DNA from: Egerieimonas sp900552095
GTDB lineage: Bacteria; Bacillota; Clostridia; Lachnospirales; Lachnospiraceae
Length of the DNA: 16,699 nucleotides
Assembly: GCA_902469965.1 (NCBI GenBank)
Contig: CABREP010000050.1
Span: forward strand, 1-16,699
Direction: 5' to 3'
How positions within the stretch are numbered: position 1 is the stretch's first letter; every line of letters begins with the position of its first letter. Both the position numbers and the translations under genes were made by a program. Shown piece after piece: positions 1 to 7,750 of this stretch. The notes beneath the pieces were generated by a model. It saw only the letters and a program-made list of their open reading frames with translations. It had not been told where the DNA came from and did no database searches.

Positions 1-2
1 AA

Positions 3-773
3 GCTGAGGCGGCCGAACTGGCGGGAGATCTTAAAAATTTAAATGAGAGCAGGAAGGAACTCACGAGCCGGGGGCTTGAGGAAGCGGTGGAGCAGGTGGA
101 GCAGACTTCTTTAAAAGAAGATAAGGTTCTGGTCGTTTACCTGCCGGACTGCCATGAAAGTCTGGCGGGAATTATTGCAGGACGCCTCCGGGAGCGCTAC
201 AGCCGTCCGGCTTTCGTGCTGACCCGGGCGGAGGACGGAGTGAAGGGATCCGGCAGATCGACAGAAGCCTATTCCATGTACGAAGAACTCACAAAATGCC
301 GGGAACTTTTTACGAGATTCGGCGGTCATCCCATGGCGGCGGGAGTGTCGCTTGCGGAGAGCCAGGTGCCCCGGATGAGAAAAGAATTAAATGAAAACTG
401 CAGCCTGTCCTGGGAGGATCTGGCGGAGAAGGTGACCATCGATGTGCCAATGCCCATATCTTATATCAGAAAGGATCTGGTGGAGGAATTTTCCCTGCTG
501 GAGCCTTTTGGAAAAGGCAACACAAGACCGGTGTTTGCCCAGAGAAATCTTTCTGTGTTAGGGACGAGGATTTTTGGCAAAAATAGGAATGTGGTAAAAA
601 TGCGGGTGGAGGACGAACAGGGATTTTCCATGGATGCGGTTTATTTCGGAGAGGCGTCCGCCTTCTGTCGGAGAGTATCTGAGGGAGGGAAGATGGATCT
701 GGTCTATTACCCCTCTGTCAATACGTATCAGGGAAGGGAAAACCTGCAGCTGGTGATCACCCATTTCCGATAA
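3..773 (+). CDS. recJ: Single-stranded-DNA exonuclease RecJ, C-terminal part (5' end outside window)
   Basis: The frame is open from base 3, the first full codon, to the TAA at 771-773, giving about 256 residues of the C-terminal half. RecJ is a cytoplasmic 5'-3' single-strand exonuclease acting in recombination and mismatch or excision repair. The visible part has the DHHA1-domain signatures: HESLAGIIAGR (about nt 153-185), a GRSTEAYSMYEEL stretch (about nt 252-290), and LFTRFGGHPMAAGVSL (about nt 305-352), the glycine/histidine motif typical of DHH phosphoesterases. After these comes the OB-type domain of RecJ, including LEPFGKGNTRPVF (about nt 499-537). The catalytic DHH domain must lie upstream of the window. 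The GTG at 87 is only an internal valine codon, because the homologous sequence continues upstream of it. The gene lies directly ahead of apt and relA, a common arrangement in Clostridia and Bacilli. The family assignment is secure; only the truncation limits it. Confidence 0.93.
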   Translation, partial: AEAAELAGDLKNLNESRKELTSRGLEEAVEQVEQTSLKEDKVLVVYLPDCHESLAGIIAGRLRERYSRPAFVLTRAEDGVKGSGRSTEAYSMYEELTKCRELFTRFGGHPMAAGVSLAESQVPRMRKELNENCSLSWEDLAEKVTIDVPMPISYIRKDLVEEFSLLEPFGKGNTRPVFAQRNLSVLGTRIFGKNRNVVKMRVEDEQGFSMDAVYFGEASAFCRRVSEGGKMDLVYYPSVNTYQGRENLQLVITHFR

Positions 774-778
774 AAGAC

Positions 779-808
779 TTGTAACCATCTGCGAAAAGAT
801 GGTATACT
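779..808 (+). promoter_or_regulatory. Predicted SigA-type promoter for apt-relA, extended -10
   Basis: A -35-like TTGTAA (779-784) is followed by an 18-base gap and TATACT (803-808). TG at 800-801, one base before the -10 box, makes an extended -10. Transcription would begin near 815, leaving a leader of about 35 bases before the apt start at 850. The promoter lies just after the recJ stop, so apt and the genes after it need not depend on recJ transcription. It also makes the ATG at 817 an unlikely start, since that codon would fall at the very 5' end of the message. Confidence 0.6.
784..803 (+). repeat. Perfect 7-bp inverted repeat inside the apt promoter
   Basis: ACCATCT (784-790) and AGATGGT (797-803) are exact reverse complements around the six bases GCGAAA. 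The repeat fills most of the spacer of the predicted promoter and touches the first base of its -10 box. No run of T follows, so it is not a normal intrinsic terminator for recJ. It could be an operator, a weak hairpin protecting the 3' end of the recJ message, or chance. Confidence 0.45.
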
Positions 809-849
809 AGTGAAAAATGTCGATAAAATTTGGAAAAGAGGCAAAAAAG

Positions 850-1374
850 ATGAAAAAGCTTGAGGAATATATCAGAAGCATACCGGATTTTCCGGAACCG
901 GGGATCATTTTCCGGGATGTGACAAGTGTTCTGCAGGATCCCGACGGACTGCAGCTGGCAATCGATTCCATGCAGAAGTGTATGGAAGGACTGGATGTGG
1001 ATGTGATTGTGGGACTGGAATCAAGAGGTTTTCTTTTCGGAGCTCCGATCGCATACAATCTGCATAAGCCCTTTGTGCTGGTGAGAAAAAAAGGAAAGCT
1101 TCCCTGCGAGACGATTTCAAGAAGTTATGACCTGGAATACGGAAGTGCGGAGATTGAGATCCACAAAGATGCGGTGAAACCGGGACAGAAGGTGGTTCTG
1201 GTGGATGATCTGATCGCCACCGGCGGTACGGTGGAAGCCGCCGCCAGACTGGTGGAGGATCTGGGCGGTGAGATTGTAAAAATCGTCTTTCTGATGGAAC
1301 TGGAAGGCCTGAAGGGAAGAGAGAAGCTGCAAAAGTATGATGTGGCCTCTGTTGTCCGCTACGAGGGAAAGTAG
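850..1374 (+). CDS. apt: Adenine phosphoribosyltransferase
   Basis: Apt joins adenine to PRPP to give AMP and pyrophosphate, the one-step adenine salvage reaction in the cytoplasm. The protein is 174 residues, the usual length for the family. It begins MKKLEEYIRSIPDFPEPGI, with the PDFP..G..F.D motif typical of bacterial Apt, and carries the PRPP-binding loop VVLVDDLIATGGT at residues 115-127. The ESRGFLFG motif lies near residues 57-64. An in-frame ATG at 817 would add 11 residues, but AAGAGG (836-841) sits 8 bases before the ATG at 850, and the predicted promoter puts the transcript start at about 815, so 850 is preferred. relA follows after 45 bases with no terminator between, so the two are probably co-transcribed. 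This links purine salvage to (p)ppGpp metabolism, a pairing common in Firmicutes. Confidence 0.95.
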   Translation: MKKLEEYIRSIPDFPEPGIIFRDVTSVLQDPDGLQLAIDSMQKCMEGLDVDVIVGLESRGFLFGAPIAYNLHKPFVLVRKKGKLPCETISRSYDLEYGSAEIEIHKDAVKPGQKVVLVDDLIATGGTVEAAARLVEDLGGEIVKIVFLMELEGLKGREKLQKYDVASVVRYEGK

Positions 1375-1419
1375 GCAGGACAGACCGGGATTTTCCTAAA
1401 TTTTGAAAAAGGATGAGAA

Positions 1420-3735
1420 GTGAAAAGCATGGATGAGAACAGGAGCGCAGAGCAGGAAAAAAGAAAACATGACGTGAAGGCGGTGGAAGCCAGCGTAAAG
1501 ACCATGGAGGATTTTACCAGTCCGGAAGTTCTCTATGACACGCTGATCAGTGGAATCCGGAAGTACCATCCGTCCACGGATCTTTCCATGATCGAGAAGG
1601 CATACCGCATTGCCTATGAGGCGCATAAGGATCAGAGGCGCAAATCAGGAGAACCCTATATCATTCATCCTCTGTGTGTGGCTATTATACTGGCAGATCT
1701 GGAGCTTGATAAGGAAACGATCGTGGCCGGCCTTCTCCACGATGTGGTGGAAGATACGGTGATGACCATCGATGAGCTGAGCCAGGAATTCGGACCGGAG
1801 GTAGCGCTTCTGGTGGACGGAGTCACCAAGCTGGGACAGCTGAGTTATTCTGCCGACAAGGTGGAAGTGCAGGCGGAAAATTTAAGAAAAATGTTTCTGG
1901 CCATGGCGAAAGATATCCGGGTCATCCTGATCAAACTGGCAGACCGGCTTCACAATATGCGGACACTGAAGTATATGCGGCCGGAGAAGCAGAAGGAGAA
2001 AGCCAGAGAGACTATGGATATCTATGCGCCGATCGCTCAGCGCCTCGGTATTTCCAAGGTGAAGGTGGAGCTGGATGATCTGGCGCTGAAATATCTGCAG
2101 CCGGAGGTGTATTATGATCTGGTGGAGAAGGTGGCCTTAAGAAAGAGCGAGCGAGAGAAGTTCGTGGGCGCCATCGTGGAAGATGTGAAAAAGCATGTGG
2201 AAGATGCGGGGATCCAGGCTCAGGTGGACGGGCGGATCAAACACTTTTTCAGCATTTACAAAAAGATGGTGAACCAGGATAAGACCATCGATCAGATCTA
2301 CGATCTTTTTGCCGTGCGCATTATTGTGGAGACGGTCAAGGACTGCTATGCGGCTCTAGGGGTAATCCATGAGATGTATAAGCCGATTCCGGGGCGTTTC
2401 AAGGACTATATCGCCATGCCGAAACCTAATATGTATCAGTCGCTGCACACCACGCTGATCGGGCCGTCCGGGCAGCCTTTTGAAATTCAGATCAGGACTT
2501 ATGAGATGCACCGGACAGCGGAGTACGGTATCGCGGCGCACTGGAAGTATAAGGAAGCTTCCGACGGCAAGAAGTCAAGAGCTGACCAGGAAGAAGAGAA
2601 GTTAAACTGGCTGCGCCAGATCCTGGAGTGGCAGAAGGACATGTCCGATAACCGGGAATTCTTAAGCCTTTTAAAAAGTGATCTGGATCTGTTTGCTGAG
2701 AGCGTTTACTGTTTTTCACCGGCAGGGGATGTGAAGAATCTTCCGGCAGGTTCCACAACGATTGATTTTGCCTACAGCGTGCACAGTGCAGTGGGAAATA
2801 AAATGGTGGGAGCCCGGGTCAATGGAAAGCTGGTGCCGATTGAATATCAGATTAAAAACGGAGACCGGGTAGAGATCATTACTTCTCAGAATTCCAAGGG
2901 GCCCAGCAGGGACTGGCTGAAGATCGTAAAGAGCACCCAGGCCAAAAATAAGATCAACCAGTGGTTCAAGCAGGAATTAAAAGAAGACAATATTATCAAG
3001 GGTAAGGAAATGCTGGCTCAGTATGCCCGGGGAAAAGGAAAAAATATCAGCGATTACACAAAGCCGGCTTACATGGAAGCGGTGATGCACAAGTACAGCT
3101 TCCGGGACTGGGATTCTGTACTGGCAGCCATCGGACACGGCGGACTGAAAGAAGGCCAGGTCTTAAATAAACTGATGGAGGGCTACGAGAAGGAGCATAA
3201 AAAGGAGCTCACCGACGAGAAAGTACTGGAGGCGGTTTCCGAAGCGAAGGATAAGCAGCTTCATATCGGAAAGAGCAAAGGCGGTATTGTGGTGCGCGGT
3301 GTGGATGATGTGGCAGTGCGGTTTGCAAAATGCTGCAGCCCGATCCCGGGAGATGAGATCGTGGGATTTGTCACCCGGGGCAGGGGAATCACGGTTCACC
3401 GCACAGACTGTATCAATATGATCTCTTTAAATGAGATGGATCGTTCCCGGCTGATCGAGGCGGAATGGCAGACGCCGAGCAGTGCGGAGAATGGACTGTA
3501 TACAGTGGAGATCAATATTTATGCCAATAACCGTACCGGTCTTATCGTGGATCTGTCCCGTCTTTTTACAGAGCGGAAGATTGATATTGCATCTATGAAT
3601 TCCCGGATCAGCAGACAGGGCGTGGTGACCCTCTCCATGTCTTTCGATGTGCACAGTGCGGAAGAACTGAAAAGCCTGATGGAGAAGATCCGTCAGGTGG
3701 AAAGCGTAGTGGACATTGAGCGGACGAACGGGTAG
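1420..3735 (+). CDS. relA: Bifunctional (p)ppGpp synthetase/hydrolase (Rel/SpoT family)
   Basis: This cytoplasmic enzyme makes (p)ppGpp from ATP and GTP or GDP and also degrades it, setting the stringent response. The 771 residues show the full long-RSH layout. The HD hydrolase domain has H83, the HDVVEDT motif with H107-D108 and E111-D112, and is complete, so hydrolysis is expected. The synthetase domain lies at about residues 240-390 and carries R326-F-K-D329, the RXKD version seen in bifunctional enzymes rather than the acidic version of synthetase-only RelA. Then follow a TGS domain (about 429-489), the Cys-rich region with C638-C639-S-P and the HRTDC segment, and a C-terminal ACT domain (about 691-771). 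Translation is taken to start at GTG 1420, because AAAGGA (1408-1413) is 6 bases upstream; ATG 1429 would be 15 bases away. It follows apt by 45 bases and precedes the MBL gene by 15. In Firmicutes the gene is called relA or rel although it is bifunctional. Confidence 0.96.
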   Translation: MKSMDENRSAEQEKRKHDVKAVEASVKTMEDFTSPEVLYDTLISGIRKYHPSTDLSMIEKAYRIAYEAHKDQRRKSGEPYIIHPLCVAIILADLELDKETIVAGLLHDVVEDTVMTIDELSQEFGPEVALLVDGVTKLGQLSYSADKVEVQAENLRKMFLAMAKDIRVILIKLADRLHNMRTLKYMRPEKQKEKARETMDIYAPIAQRLGISKVKVELDDLALKYLQPEVYYDLVEKVALRKSEREKFVGAIVEDVKKHVEDAGIQAQVDGRIKHFFSIYKKMVNQDKTIDQIYDLFAVRIIVETVKDCYAALGVIHEMYKPIPGRFKDYIAMPKPNMYQSLHTTLIGPSGQPFEIQIRTYEMHRTAEYGIAAHWKYKEASDGKKSRADQEEEKLNWLRQILEWQKDMSDNREFLSLLKSDLDLFAESVYCFSPAGDVKNLPAGSTTIDFAYSVHSAVGNKMVGARVNGKLVPIEYQIKNGDRVEIITSQNSKGPSRDWLKIVKSTQAKNKINQWFKQELKEDNIIKGKEMLAQYARGKGKNISDYTKPAYMEAVMHKYSFRDWDSVLAAIGHGGLKEGQVLNKLMEGYEKEHKKELTDEKVLEAVSEAKDKQLHIGKSKGGIVVRGVDDVAVRFAKCCSPIPGDEIVGFVTRGRGITVHRTDCINMISLNEMDRSRLIEAEWQTPSSAENGLYTVEINIYANNRTGLIVDLSRLFTERKIDIASMNSRISRQGVVTLSMSFDVHSAEELKSLMEKIRQVESVVDIERTNG

Positions 3736-3750
3736 CGTAAGGAGCGTAAG

Positions 3751-4380
3751 ATGAATAAAATGAAGATAGAAATTCTGGTTCTGGGACCGGTACAGACGAA
3801 CTGTTATCTGATCCAGAACTGTGAGACAAAAGAAATTCTGGTGGTGGATCCCGCGGACAGGGAGAGCAGAATCCGGCAGAAAGCGGAGGAAATGGGCGGA
3901 CAGATCCGGGCGATCCTTTTAACGCACGGCCATTTTGATCACATTACGGCAGTGGAGGGGCTGCGCCGGGAGACCGAAGCGCCTGTCTATGCTTTTAAGG
4001 AGGAGGCGATCCTTCTGGCGGACACGGAATATAATCTCTCAGCCGGCTGGGCCAGCCCGGTTTCGCTCAGGGCGGACGTTCTTGTGGGAGACAAAGAAGA
4101 GCTTTCGCTGGCGGGATTCCGGATCCAGGTGATTCACACGCCGGGACACACGGCGGGAAGCTGCTGCTATTATTTCCCGGAGGAGGGGGCGCTGATGTCC
4201 GGCGATACTCTCTTTGCCATGTCTGTGGGGCGGACGGATCTGCCTACGGCCAGCGGGGCAGCCATGGAGCGCAGCATAAAGAATCTTCTGCAGGAGCTTC
4301 CGGGGGAGACGAAAGTTTTCCCGGGACACGGAGAAGAGACGACGATATCTTATGAAAAGAGGTACAATCCATTTGCATAA
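3751..4380 (+). CDS. Metallo-beta-lactamase-fold hydrolase, glyoxalase II-like
   Basis: This is a 209-residue single-domain protein of the metallo-beta-lactamase superfamily. The full set of metal ligands is visible: the T-H59-G-H61-F-D63-H64 motif, H133 in HTPGH, D152 in SGDT, and H193 in FPGHGE. The set fits a binuclear zinc or iron hydrolase of the short glyoxalase II/YcbL-like group, which ends with a YNPF-type tail, as here. Such proteins hydrolyse thioesters such as S-D-lactoyl-glutathione, but Clostridia mostly lack glutathione, so the true substrate here is unknown. TAAGGAG (3738-3744) stands 6 bases before the ATG. The gene begins 15 bases after relA and its last 29 bases overlap the longest form of hemZ, so it is embedded in the operon and probably translationally coupled. 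No signal peptide or membrane segment is seen, so it should be cytoplasmic. Confidence 0.88.
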   Translation: MNKMKIEILVLGPVQTNCYLIQNCETKEILVVDPADRESRIRQKAEEMGGQIRAILLTHGHFDHITAVEGLRRETEAPVYAFKEEAILLADTEYNLSAGWASPVSLRADVLVGDKEELSLAGFRIQVIHTPGHTAGSCCYYFPEEGALMSGDTLFAMSVGRTDLPTASGAAMERSIKNLLQELPGETKVFPGHGEETTISYEKRYNPFA

Positions 4381-5833
4381 GATTTTTGTTGAACTGAGTG
4401 AAAATAATTTTGAATACGATATTTATTCTCTGGTGCGGGCCTTCTATCCCGGGAGTGAAGTTAAGGTGTATCTGGCCGGGGAAGAGCCGGAGGGAGAGTA
4501 CACGCTGCTTCTGAAAGTGGATTATAGGCCGGACCAGATTTTTCTGGAAGTGTGGAAGGACGGGGAGCAGCTGCAGGTGAGCTTTGGTGACGCAGACTGT
4601 GCGGGAAACCGGAAAGAGGCCAAGAACTGTCTGAAGAGGCTGATCTATCATGCGCTCTGCAGCGTGACAGGGAGAACGCTTCCCTGGGGCAACCTGACGG
4701 GGATCCGTCCTACGAAGATCCCTATGAAGCTTCTGGAAGAGGGATGGAAAAATGTGGAGATTGCCCGGTATCTGCAGGATACCTATGAGGTGAGCCCGAA
4801 GAAAGGGGCGCTGGCGATCGCAGTTGCCAACCGGGAAAAGGACATTCTGGAACAGTTTGATTATAAGAGGGGTTACAGCCTGTATGTGGGAATCCCGTTC
4901 TGTCCGTCGATCTGTCTGTACTGTTCTTTCGGTTCTTATCCCCTGGAGCGGTGGAGACATCTGGTGGAGGATTACCTGGAAGCTCTGTGCAGGGAGCTTT
5001 CCTTTATCGGAGCACAGATGAAAGGGCGTCCTCTGCATACGGTTTATGTGGGAGGCGGTACGCCGACGACACTGGAAGCCGGGCAGTTAAGACGGCTTCT
5101 CACCCATATCGGCCAGACGTTTGATCTTTCCCAGGTGCGTGAATTTACTGTGGAGGCGGGGCGGCCGGACAGTATCACGGAGGAGAAACTTTCGGCGATT
5201 CGGGAGTTTCCGGTGACCAGGATCTCCATCAATCCTCAGACCATGAACCAGAAGACGCTGGATCTGATCGGACGAAAGCACAGTGTGGAGGCGGTCGGAG
5301 ACTGTTTTGCCATGGCCAGAAAGATGGGATTTGACAACATCAATATGGATCTGATCGTGGGGCTTCCGGGAGAGGGAAAAGAAGAGGTGGCACACACGCT
5401 GCAGGAAGTGTGCCGGATTCATCCGGACAGTCTTACTGTGCATTCCCTGGCTCTTAAGAGAGCTACCAGACTGAATCTTTTTAAGGATCAGTATGAAGAA
5501 ATCTCTTTTACCAACAGCAATGAGATCATGGAGATGACAGAAGAGGCGGCCCGGACGATGGGGATGCATCCTTACTATCTTTACCGTCAGAAAAATATGG
5601 CGGGAAATTTTGAAAATGCGGCCGAGGGAAAAGACGGCCTTTACAATATCCTTATTATGGAAGAGAAGCAGACGATCATGGCTGCGGGAGCAGGGGCTTC
5701 CACCAAGTTTGTTTTCCAGGACGGAGAGCGGATCGAGCGGGTGGAGAATGTAAAAGATGTGTCCCAGTATATTGCCCGTATGGATGAGATGCTGGCGAGA
5801 AAGCGGGAAGGAATTGAAAAATATCTGTTTTAG
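4352..5833 (+). CDS. hemZ: Coproporphyrinogen dehydrogenase HemZ (radical SAM)
   Basis: HemZ is the Firmicutes branch of the HemN-like radical SAM family, associated with oxygen-independent oxidative decarboxylation in heme synthesis. The iron-sulfur motif is C184-PSI-C188-LY-C191, followed by the GGGTPTTL motif that binds S-adenosylmethionine, then NPQTMNQKTL and INMDLIVGLPGE, all typical of the HemN/HemZ group. The N-terminal 160 residues before the radical SAM core match the HemZ type rather than classical HemN. At 493 residues it has the usual length. The start is uncertain. ATG 4352 lies inside the MBL gene with no good binding site at normal distance. TTG 4373, in frame 7 codons later, has AAAGAGG (4356-4362) 10 bases upstream and would shorten the overlap to 8 bases. 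The reaction is inferred from the family; some members act in other porphyrin steps. The next gene follows within a few bases. Confidence 0.9.
   Translation: MKRGTIHLHKIFVELSENNFEYDIYSLVRAFYPGSEVKVYLAGEEPEGEYTLLLKVDYRPDQIFLEVWKDGEQLQVSFGDADCAGNRKEAKNCLKRLIYHALCSVTGRTLPWGNLTGIRPTKIPMKLLEEGWKNVEIARYLQDTYEVSPKKGALAIAVANREKDILEQFDYKRGYSLYVGIPFCPSICLYCSFGSYPLERWRHLVEDYLEALCRELSFIGAQMKGRPLHTVYVGGGTPTTLEAGQLRRLLTHIGQTFDLSQVREFTVEAGRPDSITEEKLSAIREFPVTRISINPQTMNQKTLDLIGRKHSVEAVGDCFAMARKMGFDNINMDLIVGLPGEGKEEVAHTLQEVCRIHPDSLTVHSLALKRATRLNLFKDQYEEISFTNSNEIMEMTEEAARTMGMHPYYLYRQKNMAGNFENAAEGKDGLYNILIMEEKQTIMAAGAGASTKFVFQDGERIERVENVKDVSQYIARMDEMLARKREGIEKYLF
4356..4362 (+). promoter_or_regulatory. hemZ: Ribosome binding site pointing to an alternative TTG start of hemZ
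   Basis: AAAGAGG at 4356-4362 is a good partial match to the anti-Shine-Dalgarno complement and lies 10 bases before the TTG at 4373. The ATG at 4352 has only a distant GGAG about 18 bases upstream. This favours a HemZ product beginning with the residues HKIFVELSE after its initiator. Confidence 0.4.
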
Positions 5834-5844
5834 GAGTGAGAAAA

Positions 5845-6402
5845 GTGGCAGAGAAGATTTACATCAATCGAAAGCATTTCCTGAACTACAGCCTGAAGGA
5901 ACAGATTGACCACGGGATCCGGGTCAGCAGTCTGGCCAGCGGCGTGGCCCGGGAACTCGGGCTTGAGGAAACACTTTGCTATGAGCTGGCGGTGGCCGGC
6001 GTACTCCACGACATCGGAAAAGTGATCCTGGGAAGCGATATCGAGGCAGTGAAAAATCCGCTGGTGGTGGAAGAGATGAAATATGTGCGGATGCATGCCA
6101 GGATCGGTTATGATATTTTGAAAGACCGGGGATATTCGGACTTTATTCTGCAGAGCATCCTTCATCACCATGAGAATATGGACGGCAGCGGCTACCCGGA
6201 CAATCTGCGGGGGGAGGAGATCCCTTACGGCGCCCGGATCCTGCGGGTCTGCGATGTCTATGCGGCACTCACATCAAACAGGCCTTACCGGAGATCCTTT
6301 GACCGGGGGACGGCTATGGAACTGATGATCGAGGAAGTAAAGAATTTTGATATGAAAATTTTCCTGGCATTTCAGCGCCTGGTACATGAGAAAGAACTCT
6401 AA
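5845..6402 (+). CDS. Small stand-alone HD-GYP-type phosphohydrolase domain protein
   Basis: The 185-residue protein consists almost only of one HD domain of the HD-GYP kind. It has VLHDIGK (H55-D56 and K59), the HARIGYDIL helix, then H107-H-H-E-N-M-D-G-S-G-Y117-P118, matching the HHExxDGxGYP signature of cyclic-di-GMP phosphodiesterases. It ends with ARILRVCDVYAALTSNRPYR (to residue 149). There is no receiver, PAS, GAF or membrane segment, so nothing in the protein itself senses a signal. Translation is taken from GTG 5845, because TAGGAG (5831-5836), overlapping the hemZ stop, is 8 bases upstream. The GTG at 5836 would sit inside that binding site. It abuts hemZ (11-base gap) and probably ends the apt-relA operon, since a promoter for hisS follows. 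Family chemistry suggests hydrolysis of a cyclic dinucleotide or another phosphorylated nucleotide; the substrate is not proven here. Confidence 0.85.
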   Translation: MAEKIYINRKHFLNYSLKEQIDHGIRVSSLASGVARELGLEETLCYELAVAGVLHDIGKVILGSDIEAVKNPLVVEEMKYVRMHARIGYDILKDRGYSDFILQSILHHHENMDGSGYPDNLRGEEIPYGARILRVCDVYAALTSNRPYRRSFDRGTAMELMIEEVKNFDMKIFLAFQRLVHEKEL

Positions 6403-6406
6403 ACCC

Positions 6407-6435
6407 TTGCTTTCTTACCGGCGGAATGATAAAAT
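6407..6435 (+). promoter_or_regulatory. Predicted SigA-type promoter for hisS-aspS, extended -10
   Basis: TTGCTT (6407-6412) is followed by 17 bases and TAAAAT (6430-6435, five of six bases of the consensus -10), with TG at 6427-6428 forming an extended -10. The start of transcription would be near 6442, giving a leader of about 32 bases before hisS. The leader is too short for a T-box or other riboswitch. The in-frame ATG at 6426 lies inside the promoter, which argues against its use. Confidence 0.55.
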
Positions 6436-6473
6436 TGAGTCGATCTGAAATGTGGAAGAGAAAGGAGCCAGCT

Positions 6474-7724
6474 ATGGCACTGAAAAAGAAACCTGTTACC
6501 GGTATGAAGGATATTCTGCCGGCGGAGATGGCGGTGCGGGATTACGTGATCCGTCTAATTAAAGATACTTACGGAACGTTTGGATTTTCTTCGATTGAGA
6601 CACCCTGTGTGGAGCACATTGAAAATCTGTGCAGCAAGCAGGGCGGAGAAAATGAAAAACTGATTTTTAAGATTTTGAAAAGGGGCGAGAAGTTAAAGCT
6701 GGATACAGCCAAGACGGAGATGGATCTGGTGGACGGCGGACTGCGCTATGATCTGACGGTTCCCCTGTCCCGATACTACTCCAATCACATGAGTGAGCTT
6801 CCCGCGCCGTTTAAGGCGCTGCAGATGGGAAATGTATGGCGGGCGGACCGTCCCCAGAGAGGAAGATTCCGCCAGTTTATGCAGTGTGATATTGATATTC
6901 TGGGCGAGCCCACGATCCTGGCTGAGATTGAACTGATTCTGGCAACCACAACGCTGCTGGGGAAACTGGATTTTAAGAACTTTACGATCCGGATCAATGA
7001 CCGGCGGATTTTAAAGGCTATGGCTTCTTACAGTGGATTTCCGGCAGAGAGCTTTGATACCGTGTTTATTATTCTGGATAAGATGGATAAGATCGGTCTC
7101 GAGGGCGTGGCGGAAGAACTGAAAAAGGAAGGTTTTGAGGAGAAAGCCATAGAGACTTATCTGGGACTGTTCAGAGAAGTCACGCCGGATGCGGCAGGAG
7201 TGGCTTACTGCGGGGAAAAGCTTTCCGATGTGCTGGATGCAAAATATGCGGAGGATCTGCAGACCATTATCCGAAGTGTGGATGCAGTCAGGAGCGCGGA
7301 CTTTAAGATTGTATTTGACCCCACGCTGGTGCGGGGAATGTCTTATTATACCGGGCCGATCTTTGAGATCGCCATGGATGAGTTTGGCGGAAGCGTGGGT
7401 GGCGGCGGCCGCTATGATGAGATGATCGGGAAATTTACCGGTCAGGATACGCCGGCCTGCGGATTTTCCATCGGTTTTGAGAGGATTGTCATGCTTCTTC
7501 TGGAACGGGGATATGAGGTTCCGGGGACAGCTGCCCGCAAGGCATATCTGATTGAAAAAAATATGCCGGCGGATCGTCTTCTGGAGATCCTGAAGAAGGC
7601 GGAAGAAGAGCGGAGAGCGGGACGGACTGTGACCGTCACGATGATGAAGAAGAACAAGAAATTCCAGAAAGAGCAGATGGCTCAGGAAGGTTACCAGGAG
7701 TTTGAGGAGTTTTTTGTCTCCTGA
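6474..7724 (+). CDS. hisS: Histidyl-tRNA synthetase
   Basis: This cytoplasmic class II synthetase charges tRNA-His with histidine using ATP. The 416-residue length is normal for bacterial HisRS. It opens with KKPVTGMKDILP, the family's N-terminal signature. Motif 2 appears at residues 123-131 as RADRPQRGR, followed by FRQFMQCDIDILG. The histidine-binding segment LVRGMSYYTG begins at L285. Motif 3 lies in CGFSIGFERI near residue 340. A longer frame opens at ATG 6426, but AAAGGAG (6461-6467) is 6 bases before ATG 6474, and the extra 16 residues do not look like HisRS. aspS follows after 26 bases with its own strong binding site and no terminator between, so the pair is one transcription unit, as in many Firmicutes. 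Confidence 0.96.
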   Translation: MALKKKPVTGMKDILPAEMAVRDYVIRLIKDTYGTFGFSSIETPCVEHIENLCSKQGGENEKLIFKILKRGEKLKLDTAKTEMDLVDGGLRYDLTVPLSRYYSNHMSELPAPFKALQMGNVWRADRPQRGRFRQFMQCDIDILGEPTILAEIELILATTTLLGKLDFKNFTIRINDRRILKAMASYSGFPAESFDTVFIILDKMDKIGLEGVAEELKKEGFEEKAIETYLGLFREVTPDAAGVAYCGEKLSDVLDAKYAEDLQTIIRSVDAVRSADFKIVFDPTLVRGMSYYTGPIFEIAMDEFGGSVGGGGRYDEMIGKFTGQDTPACGFSIGFERIVMLLLERGYEVPGTAARKAYLIEKNMPADRLLEILKKAEEERRAGRTVTVTMMKKNKKFQKEQMAQEGYQEFEEFFVS

Positions 7725-7750
7725 GAATTTGATAATGGAGGAGAAGTATC

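Noticed and set aside
817..849. Upstream ATG adding 11 residues to Apt
   Set aside because: It lies at the predicted transcript start, has no binding site, and makes the protein longer than usual for the family.
4244..5038. 264-codon open frame on the minus strand across the MBL and hemZ genes
   Set aside because: It lies antisense to two well-supported genes, has no recognisable domain, and its composition (many Arg, His, Pro, Gln) is that of a reverse shadow of GC-rich coding DNA.
6426..6473. Upstream ATG adding 16 residues to HisRS
   Set aside because: It falls inside the predicted -10 region, while a perfect AAAGGAG stands before the ATG at 6474.
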